Below are positions 9,672-16,415 of a stretch of DNA of 64,000 bases, one piece after another (within the stretch, counting starts at the first letter, position 1; the number at the start of each line of letters is the position of its first letter). The notes below the pieces were generated by a model, which ran no database searches, was not told the DNA's origin, and saw only the letters and a program-made list of their open reading frames with translations. Origin of the DNA: Ardenticatenaceae bacterium (GTDB lineage: Bacteria > Chloroflexota > Anaerolineae > Promineifilales > Promineifilaceae); the NCBI GenBank assembly GCA_020634455.1, contig JACKBQ010000001.1:3348001-3412000 (forward strand). The letters run 5' to 3'. Both the position numbers and the translations under genes were made by a program.

Positions 9672-10535
9672 ATGTTATTTGCAAATCAACTCGTTATTCT
9701 GCGTGGTGGTGGCGATTTGGCTACTGGCATTGCTTACCGCCTGCACCACGCTGGCTTTCCCGTTATCGTGTTAGAACTAGCACAGCCGCTTGTTGTTCGG
9801 CGCAAGGTGGCTTTGGCAACGGCCGTTCTGCAAAACCAGCTCACCATCGAAACCCTCCATGCCCAACACGCCGCCACCCTCGAACACGCCCTGCAACTGG
9901 CCCACTCCGGCACGATCCCCGTCCTCGTTGCCCCAGATTTTGCGGTTATCCGTAATCGGTTATCCGTAATCGGTGAACAGTTACCGATTACCGACCACCG
10001 ACCACCGACCACCGATTACCGATTACCGATTTTAATTGACGCCCGCATGGCCAAACGCAACATTGATACCCACATGGATCAGGCTGAACTCGTCATCGCC
10101 CTTGGCCCCGGTTTTACCGCCGGGGTGGATTGCCACGCCGTCATCGAGACGATGCGAGGGCACACCCTGGGGCGCGTCATCTGGCAAGGCAGCGCCATCC
10201 CCAACACCGGTACGCCTGGCATTGTGGCGGGCAAAGGTGCCGAGCGGGTGTTGCGTGCCCCAACAGCGGGGGTGGTGAACTGGCGACTGGAGATTGGAGA
10301 TTTGGTCAAAGAAGGCGATCTCATTGGCGATGTAGCGGGCGAAAGGATAGCTGCACCGTTTGACGGTGTGCTACGTGGCCTCATCGCCCCCGGCACCGAA
10401 GTGCCCGCTGGCCTAAAAATTGGCGATCTGGATGCACGAGCCGACGTTTCGGCCTGCTTCACCATCTCTGAGAAGGCGCTGGCCATCGGCGGTGGCGTGC
10501 TAGAAGCGATCCTCACCCACCTGAACCAACAGTAG
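9672..10535 (+). CDS. yqeB: YqeB/EF2563-type selenium-dependent molybdenum hydroxylase accessory protein
   Basis: A 287-residue protein starting with a nucleotide-binding-like strand and glycine turn (LVILRGGGDLATGIA), followed by the family signatures VDARMAKRN (here LIDARMAKRN), ALGPGFTAG, NTGTPG and GAERVLRAP, and a C-terminal IAPFDG/GLKIGDLDAR region. Members of this family are found beside molybdenum hydroxylases and are thought to help mature the cofactor; the exact reaction is not established. Residues about 93-120 are encoded by a palindromic repeat inserted in frame, absent from relatives as I recall them. The YqeC-MocA fusion follows 129 bp downstream, so the genes probably work together. 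Confidence 0.85.
   Translation: MLFANQLVILRGGGDLATGIAYRLHHAGFPVIVLELAQPLVVRRKVALATAVLQNQLTIETLHAQHAATLEHALQLAHSGTIPVLVAPDFAVIRNRLSVIGEQLPITDHRPPTTDYRLPILIDARMAKRNIDTHMDQAELVIALGPGFTAGVDCHAVIETMRGHTLGRVIWQGSAIPNTGTPGIVAGKGAERVLRAPTAGVVNWRLEIGDLVKEGDLIGDVAGERIAAPFDGVLRGLIAPGTEVPAGLKIGDLDARADVSACFTISEKALAIGGGVLEAILTHLNQQ
9948..10032. repeat. GGTAATCGGT-family palindromic repeat inside yqeB-like gene
   Basis: Alternating copies of CGGTAATCGGTGA and its complement (ACCGATTACCGA) form an imperfect hairpin made of 6-8 bp words. The same words occur at 296-355, 11186-11216, 50399-50490 and 51904-51967. Here the repeat stays in frame and contributes about 28 residues. Confidence 0.8.
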
Positions 10536-10559
10536 ACATGATCAGGATTAACGTTATGT

Positions 10560-10640
10560 CAAAAAATCATCCACAGATCACACAGATTTCGCAGATTACA
10601 CAGATTTTTAGCCGTTAATCTGCGAAATCTGTGGATCAGT
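10560..10640. repeat. CACAGATTTCGCAGAT-family inverted repeat
   Basis: CCACAGAT, CACAGATTTCGCAGATTA and CACAGATTTTT on the left pair with TAATCTGCGAAATCTGTGG on the right, a stem of about 19 bp with a loop. Related words lie at 14075-14100, 35855-35893, 56885-56925 and 58866-58912. It sits between two genes transcribed in the same direction and lacks a T tract, so it is better described as a repeat than a terminator. Confidence 0.75.
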
Positions 10641-10664
10641 TCTTATTTCCAATATTGACTAATT

Positions 10665-12032
10665 ATGAGCTATTTCACTTTGCTTACCGCGTTTAATCTG
10701 CAACCTCGTGGCGAACTTATTGCCTTGGTGGGCGGCGGCGGCAAAACCAGCCTGCTGTTTGGCCTGGGGGCGGCGCTGCCGGGGCGACGCATCCTCAGCA
10801 CCACCACGCGCATTTTTGCCGCGCAAATGAGCCGGGCCGAGGAATTGGTTTTTGCCACAGAGGACACAGCGGAAAATGAGCAGGTGATCGGTGCGGCCTT
10901 GGATCGTCAGGGGCTTTGTTTGGTGGTTGGGGCCGTTGAAGGCGAAAAAGCGCGGGGCGTGCCGTCGGAGCTGCCGGGCCGATGGCTGGCGCGACCAGAC
11001 GTGGATTTTGTCCTGGTGGAGGCGGATGGCTCGCGAATGCGGCCGATTAAAGCGCCAGCTACGCACGAGCCGGTGATCCCGACGGAGACGACGCTGGTGG
11101 TGCCAGTGGTGGGGATTGATGCGCTGGACGGCCGTTTCTCCCAAGTTACGCATCGGCCAGAAATTGCAGAAGAGCTGCTTCGGTATTCGGTAATCGGTGA
11201 TCAGTTATCGGTGGAGAACGTGGCGGGGCTGATTGCCCATCCGCAGGGAGGGCTGAAAAATGTGCCGGACGGGGCGCGGGTGGTGCCGTTTATCAACAAG
11301 GTGGAAACGCCCGTACAGCTCCACGCCGCCCGCCAGATTGCCCGCCACCTACTGCATACGCCCCGCATCGAGCGCGTGATCATTGGCGCAACCAAAACGG
11401 CCGAACCGGTACGAGAAGTTCACCAACGAGTCACGGCCGTCATTTTGGCGGCGGGGGAGGGCAGGCGGATGGGTTTGCAAACGAAGCAGCTTTTGCCCTG
11501 GGGCAGCACCACCGTTTTGGGCCAGACCCTGGCCAACGTGCAGCAAACGGCCGTTCATAACCACCTCGTCATCACCGGGCATGAAGCTGAGGTAGTACGC
11601 CAGATTGCCCAAACCGCAGGCGTGCAGACTTTACATAATTCCAACTATGCCGCTGGGGAAATGATTTCATCACTGCAAACGGCCGTACGCCACCTGGATG
11701 AATCGGTAACGGCCGTACTGGTGATGTTAGCCGACCAGCCAATGGTGCAGCCAGCCACGATTGATTTGCTGCTGGAAGCGTACTGGCAAGGGCATGGCGA
11801 CCTCATCGCGCCTGCTTTTGCGGGGCAGCGAGGCAATCCGGTACTCATTGGCCGCCGCTTCTTTGCCGAACTGCTGGCCTTGCCCCACACCGAGGCCCCA
11901 CGCACGCTGCTGCGCCGCCATTCCAACTTGCTCCACCTTGTCCACGTGCCCACCAACGACGTCCTGCGCGATCTGGATAGCCCCGAACAGTATGAACAAG
12001 AACGGCAAAAATGGGACGCAGATAAACGCTGA
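10665..12032 (+). CDS. Fusion of YqeC-like accessory protein and MocA-type cytidylyltransferase
   Basis: A 455-residue two-domain protein. Residues 1 to about 245 match the YqeC-type accessory family: P-loop VGGGGKTSLL at about 22-31, TTTRIF, LVEADGSR and KAPATHEPVIP. From about residue 257 a MocA-type nucleotidyltransferase begins: AVILAAGEGRRMG with QTKQLLPWG, then LADQPM with the metal-binding Asp, and GQRGNPVLI. MocA adds CMP to Mo-molybdopterin to make the cytosine dinucleotide cofactor used by XDH-type enzymes. In many genomes the two are separate genes. A palindromic repeat at 11186-11216 encodes RYSVIGDQLSVE in frame in the YqeC part. It lies downstream of the yqeB-like gene and fits the Mo-hydroxylase at the left edge. 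Confidence 0.85.
   Translation: MSYFTLLTAFNLQPRGELIALVGGGGKTSLLFGLGAALPGRRILSTTTRIFAAQMSRAEELVFATEDTAENEQVIGAALDRQGLCLVVGAVEGEKARGVPSELPGRWLARPDVDFVLVEADGSRMRPIKAPATHEPVIPTETTLVVPVVGIDALDGRFSQVTHRPEIAEELLRYSVIGDQLSVENVAGLIAHPQGGLKNVPDGARVVPFINKVETPVQLHAARQIARHLLHTPRIERVIIGATKTAEPVREVHQRVTAVILAAGEGRRMGLQTKQLLPWGSTTVLGQTLANVQQTAVHNHLVITGHEAEVVRQIAQTAGVQTLHNSNYAAGEMISSLQTAVRHLDESVTAVLVMLADQPMVQPATIDLLLEAYWQGHGDLIAPAFAGQRGNPVLIGRRFFAELLALPHTEAPRTLLRRHSNLLHLVHVPTNDVLRDLDSPEQYEQERQKWDADKR
11186..11216. repeat. GGTAATCGGT-family repeat inside the YqeC part
   Basis: The words TATTCGGTAATCGG and TGATCAGTTATCGG match the repeat at 9948-10032 and those near 50.4 and 51.9 kb. The reading frame is kept. 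Confidence 0.65.
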
Positions 12033-12102
12033 TGAGGCAGATTTGCTTCCTTCTCGCTGAAAACAGCGAAGATTTATAGCTAGTTGACAGCTTCCCCCCC
12101 CT

Positions 12103-12334
12103 GCTGTGGGCAGGTCTTCTAAATTGCGGGCTGTGGCCGGCGTCCCCGCCGTGCCACTTTCTTGGCCAGAATGAATTGTGTGATAAGTGGTGATTGTTTG
12201 GGTGGGGAACGGCCACCAAACTTCTGCTAAAATTCGAGGGTTCACATTTATAAAGTCGGCGGCGCGGCGGGACGCCGAGGCCGCAGCCGGGGTGAGGTTT
12301 CGCGCTCGCCGAAGACCGCGCCACAGCAGTGGGA
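12103..12334 (+). repeat. Long intergenic repeat, copy A
   Basis: This part of the gap 12033-12372 shares long near-identical blocks, in the same order, with 13714-13991: GGGCAGGTCTT, AAATTGCGGGCTGTGGCCGG, GCCGTGCCACTTTCTTGGCC, TGGGTGGGGAACGGCC, GACGCCGAGGCCGCAGCCGG and CGCTCGCCGAAGACCGCGCC. No gene is seen in it. The two copies flank the AT-rich gene at 12373-13620 in direct orientation. Confidence 0.85.
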
Positions 12335-12372
12335 TACGTCGCAAAGGTAGAACCGCAATAGAGGCATAGATT

Positions 12373-13620
12373 ATGCTTTTTTTTAGAAAGTTTCTAGTTT
12401 CTGTTCGAACTTCACGAAGTAAGTTCATTGTGTTTTTTCTTGTCATTGTCAGTTTTGTCGTTTATCCAGCAATACTCAATCCATTAGGGGTTTTCCAGCG
12501 AAACTGGCTACCCGCTAGGTCTCATACTGTCATTGATAACACCTTGCCCCTTGAACTCGCCTGGTCATACACCACAAACGAAGCATTAATCGTTCCCCCG
12601 CGAATGAACAGTCAGGTAATCGTGCTGTTACATGGAAGCAGTATACTTACAGCGTTAGATATTCATACAGGTCAAACAAAATGGGAATACACATTAGATT
12701 CAGCCATCGGAGTGCCAGAATCTAAGTTTGTCTTTGATTTAAATGAAGAGTATTTGGTAATTGTGGTTGATAAACAAGAACTCTTAGCCCTTGACGCAAA
12801 CAGTGGGCATAAAATTTGGCAAAGAGAATTGCCCGTTTCTTTTAATTCAACCTCCAATGTTATGTTAGTCGAGAATTTTGTTGTTGTCAGTGCATTTTCT
12901 GTAGTTCCTTCTACAGAAGGATACATAGCAAGTTATCGGCTTGGTACTGGTGACTTTATAGCCCAAATTCTTATACCTTCCCGCTCATTCGGTTATCAAT
13001 TATCTTGCTCTGATTCCGTTGAAGCTAATAACTCTGCTAAGGAAGTGATCTGCATCACTTTGTACGGCAAGCTGTGGTTGGTTGAGCTTGATGAAGAGAG
13101 ATTACACATTGCTGAAACTTACTCTGTGCCTCTCTACAGCTTTGACATACCTTCTTATCAAGATGGGTTTTTATTCTCGAATCCCTCACCCGTCGCGGCT
13201 CCACAAGTATATGATATAGCAAATAACAAGGAGTTTGATTTGCCCACAAGCTGTTCTCAAGATAACACCTCACACCCTGTTACATCATATAATGACTTGA
13301 TTTTGATTTCTAATGGATGTAACGAACTGTATACAATGAATATTAGCCAGCTCGAACGAGATCCCAATTGGGTTTTTCGTGCCAATGAAGAAATTGTATC
13401 TTCTTTTATAACAATTGATGGGGAATTGGGATTCTCGCTTAATGTCAGAGGGGAAGTTGTGGGTGTTTCATTAGCCAACGGGGAAGAAACAGGGCGGATT
13501 AAAACTACCCCAAGTCATTTAAGCGGCGGACAGTTTCGCAACAATTTATCTGTGTTCCCCCCTTATCTATTCGCTATAATGGATGGAACCACTTTGCTTG
13601 CTTTTAAGCAAGAACCTTAG
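12373..13620 (+). CDS. Membrane-anchored PQQ-like beta-propeller protein
   Basis: A 415-residue protein with an N-terminal membrane segment (about residues 17-36). Repeats of the PQQ-enzyme propeller type follow: LTALDIHTGQTKWEY and LLALDANSGHKIWQRE match the classic pattern of hydrophobics, AL(D), G and a W in the next strand. AGAGG lies about 9 nt before the ATG. The gene is much richer in A+T than its neighbours, holds no ACGGCCGT octamer, and lies between two direct copies of a 230-280 bp repeat, all signs of a separate origin. No catalytic PQQ-binding residues can be claimed; it may be a surface or scaffold protein. Confidence 0.7.
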   Translation: MLFFRKFLVSVRTSRSKFIVFFLVIVSFVVYPAILNPLGVFQRNWLPARSHTVIDNTLPLELAWSYTTNEALIVPPRMNSQVIVLLHGSSILTALDIHTGQTKWEYTLDSAIGVPESKFVFDLNEEYLVIVVDKQELLALDANSGHKIWQRELPVSFNSTSNVMLVENFVVVSAFSVVPSTEGYIASYRLGTGDFIAQILIPSRSFGYQLSCSDSVEANNSAKEVICITLYGKLWLVELDEERLHIAETYSVPLYSFDIPSYQDGFLFSNPSPVAAPQVYDIANNKEFDLPTSCSQDNTSHPVTSYNDLILISNGCNELYTMNISQLERDPNWVFRANEEIVSSFITIDGELGFSLNVRGEVVGVSLANGEETGRIKTTPSHLSGGQFRNNLSVFPPYLFAIMDGTTLLAFKQEP

Positions 13621-13713
13621 TCTTGAGTTGACTGCTGCTGTGTGGTCTTCCACAACGTATTGTGTCGCCCCCCTCCTGCTCCGGGCAGGTCTTCACGCTC
13701 GCGCTGTGGCCCT

Positions 13714-13991
13714 TGCTCTGGGCAGGTCTTTTAAATTGCGGGCTGTGGCCGGCGTCCTCGCCGTGCCACTTTCTTGGCCATTGCGTAACAGAATTAGTTT
13801 AGTTGGGGAACGGCCTGCTTCCTTTTGCTTTTTACTTGGGTGGGGAACGGCCGTTTCTCACCAAGCTTATGCTAAAATGCAACGATTCAGCAGGACGAAG
13901 CAGGCGGCGCGGCTGCGCATACATGCGCCGACGCCGAGGCCGCAGCCGGGGCAAGGTTCCGCGCTCGCCGAAGACCGCGCCACAGCAGGGG
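13714..13991 (+). repeat. Long intergenic repeat, copy B
   Basis: Second copy of the element at 12103-12334, in the same orientation, with an extra segment that contains ACGGCCGT and a small hairpin (TGCGCATACATGCGCCGA). A shortened third relative may lie at 41778-41945. The remainder of the gap 13621-14131 holds a piece of the CACAGAT repeat family (14075-14100) and no gene. Confidence 0.8.
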
Positions 13992-14131
13992 CTATTATCT
14001 GTGTAAATCAGTGTTTGCCAGTGTCTAATTTTCTTTTCAATCAAAATGATAAGTGGTTAGGTACGCCATTGATATGTGTTAATCTGCAAAATCTGCGGTA
14101 GCTGTTAACATAACGCGATCCCCTCAGCAAT

Positions 14132-16357
14132 TTACCGCAGCAGCGCGTCAACTGTTTCTACCAAATGGGTGGCTCGCTCTGCCAGCAGGTGGGCAATGAG
14201 CCGATGCAGCTCAGATGCCACTTCTGGCGCGTTGGCTTCCATCTGGGCTAACTTTTGGCGCGTGAGCTGGTAGACCACACCCGGCTTGTCGGCCACCACT
14301 GAAGCCGTGCGCACCTGCCCCAAATAGAACCCAATTTCCCCCACGACCCGACCGCTGCCCATTGTTTCCAGGCGAACGGGTTCTTGAGACGGCCGTTCCA
14401 ACTGCGCCGTCACCTGTCCAGATTCTACAAAGAGCAGCACGTCCGGGGCATCCCCCTGCCTGATTAAAACATCCCCAGAGGCAATCTGGCGACGTTCAAA
14501 ATAGCTCATCAGCAATGCGGTATGGGCCATGCCTGGCAGAATTTGGGCCAACATTTCAGCTAATCCTGGCGGGATTGGCTCGTCTGCTGCATCAGGGTTG
14601 GCAGCCAGCAACCTGTTTTCGCACCACTCCATACCTTCGTCCAGCGAGGCAAACCAGCGCACGCTGTCATCGGCGGCCAGAGCCGTTGCGAGCTGCTGCT
14701 GGAACTGTGGCTTCACCCCCGTAAACAGGAGGATGCCAGATTGTTTCTGGGCCAACATCTGCAACTTTTGGAAGCTGAGAACGGCCGTAGAATCCAGCCC
14801 TGTCACGCGATGAAAATCAAGCACCATAAACTGTAGCTGGGGCAAATTGGCGTCCGCCATGCGCTCCCGAATGCGGCGGTAGAGTAAATCGGCCGTGCCA
14901 AAAAAGAGAAATCCTTGCAGCTGCCACACATGAACCTGCTCGCGCACATCTTTCAGCCGCCGCCGCTCGTTGGGTTCCCGCGTCACGCGGCTGCGCACGT
15001 ATTGCCCGGAACGCTGGTTCCAGACGACATCGGTACGGCCGTAATTCACGCCAAACAGCACTACCGCCGCCACCAATCCCACCAAAACCCCCTGCAAAAA
15101 ACCAATTGTGGCAATCACCACCACAATCAACACAATGATCAGAGCATCCGCTTTGGGCAGCTTAACCCACGACTCAATGACCCAATCCACCAGAAAATCA
15201 ATGCCCAAATAAAGCAGCAAGCCCCCCACAACCAGTTTTGGCACAAATGCCAGCACTGCCGCCCCTTGAAACAGCACAATGGCACACAAAACGGCCGAAA
15301 TCAGCCCCGTTAAGCGCGTGCCTGCGCCCAGCTTGAAATTTAAAATTGACAAACTGAGCTGCTGGTAACCCACAAAACCACCACCAAAACTGGCCAGCAC
15401 ATTCCCTAAACCAGCCGCTTGCAGTTCGCGGTTCAAATCCACGTCTTTGGCTGTACTCAGTTCCAAACCGCCCGCATTTAGCAGCAGGGAGATAGTGCTC
15501 ACAATCAAAATCGTCAAAATGCTGCCCGCCTGGCTGCCGATCGCTTGCCAATCCACCAGGCTAAAATCCAGATTGGTTAACGGCGTCCACAAGCTTTGGT
15601 TAGGGAACGGGCCCAACAGCCAGCCGTCGGCCGTGATCTCGGCCACAGAAAAGCCCAAAAGCCAGACCGCCACATAAAACAGCAGCACGCCACCCAGCAC
15701 CATCCCCGGCATGAACAAAAAATGGGCAACTTTGCGGTTGCCCCAAAAGAGCGCCAGGGCAAACAACAGCCCCGGCAGCCAGCGCAGCAAAACCGCCCCT
15801 GGCAGCAAGGCGGGCAGCCCTGCCCAGGTGATGGGCAGGTCGGTGAGCAAACCCAAAGCGCCAATGGCTAACAGCCAGCCTGTGCCACCCAAAAAGCCGC
15901 CAATAACCGGATACGGCAAAAAGCGGACCCAACGCCCGGCCTTAAACGTGCCGAGCGCCAAATAAAACAGGCCGGTAAACAACGTGGTGAGGGCAACGGC
16001 CGTTACCACCGTGACAAAAATCGTTTCTGCGCCAGCCGTTACGCGGCCCGCAATGGCCGTTGAAATAACCGCCAAAATAGCCGCAGGCGCATCCTGATTG
16101 CCAGAAACCGTGCCGGGCAACGTGGTGAGCAAAGATGTGGCAACGGCCGTTACAATGGCCCCAACCAGCGCCAGACCAATGCCGCTGGCCGTAAATGGGC
16201 TCAGCACGCCGGGGAAGATGAGCGCGGCAAATGAAACCGCCAGCACCACTTCAAACAAAGCCAGAATTGTGCCGCCCACAAAGGAGGGAACCAGATATTT
16301 TAGTGAAAATTCACCCTTTAATTTGGCCCAAAAAGATTGTTCAGAAACTGCATCCAT
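14132..16357 (-). CDS. SulP-family anion transporter with STAS and cyclic-nucleotide-binding domains
   Basis: A 741-residue protein in three parts. Residues 1 to about 430 are strongly hydrophobic with SulP features (SGNQDAPAAILA near the first helices, GGFVGYQQLS in the middle). From about 445 to 570 there is a STAS domain, with LDFHRVTGLDSTAV matching the usual site of phosphorylation or nucleotide binding. From about 590 to 715 lies a Crp-like cNMP-binding fold (IRQGDAPDVLLFVESGQV, VVGEIGFYLGQVRTASV with the phosphate-binding-cassette GEI). Such proteins move sulfate, bicarbonate or other anions. The cNMP domain suggests gating by cyclic nucleotides, although the RTAS arginine/serine pattern is the only ligand clue. 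No partner gene lies next to it. Confidence 0.88.
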   Translation of the reverse strand: MDAVSEQSFWAKLKGEFSLKYLVPSFVGGTILALFEVVLAVSFAALIFPGVLSPFTASGIGLALVGAIVTAVATSLLTTLPGTVSGNQDAPAAILAVISTAIAGRVTAGAETIFVTVVTAVALTTLFTGLFYLALGTFKAGRWVRFLPYPVIGGFLGGTGWLLAIGALGLLTDLPITWAGLPALLPGAVLLRWLPGLLFALALFWGNRKVAHFLFMPGMVLGGVLLFYVAVWLLGFSVAEITADGWLLGPFPNQSLWTPLTNLDFSLVDWQAIGSQAGSILTILIVSTISLLLNAGGLELSTAKDVDLNRELQAAGLGNVLASFGGGFVGYQQLSLSILNFKLGAGTRLTGLISAVLCAIVLFQGAAVLAFVPKLVVGGLLLYLGIDFLVDWVIESWVKLPKADALIIVLIVVVIATIGFLQGVLVGLVAAVVLFGVNYGRTDVVWNQRSGQYVRSRVTREPNERRRLKDVREQVHVWQLQGFLFFGTADLLYRRIRERMADANLPQLQFMVLDFHRVTGLDSTAVLSFQKLQMLAQKQSGILLFTGVKPQFQQQLATALAADDSVRWFASLDEGMEWCENRLLAANPDAADEPIPPGLAEMLAQILPGMAHTALLMSYFERRQIASGDVLIRQGDAPDVLLFVESGQVTAQLERPSQEPVRLETMGSGRVVGEIGFYLGQVRTASVVADKPGVVYQLTRQKLAQMEANAPEVASELHRLIAHLLAERATHLVETVDALLR

Positions 16358-16415
16358 GACCTGCCCTCGGTTCTCTGTGTAAATATCGTTGGTGGTTGGT
16401 AGCGGGTGCCAACCC

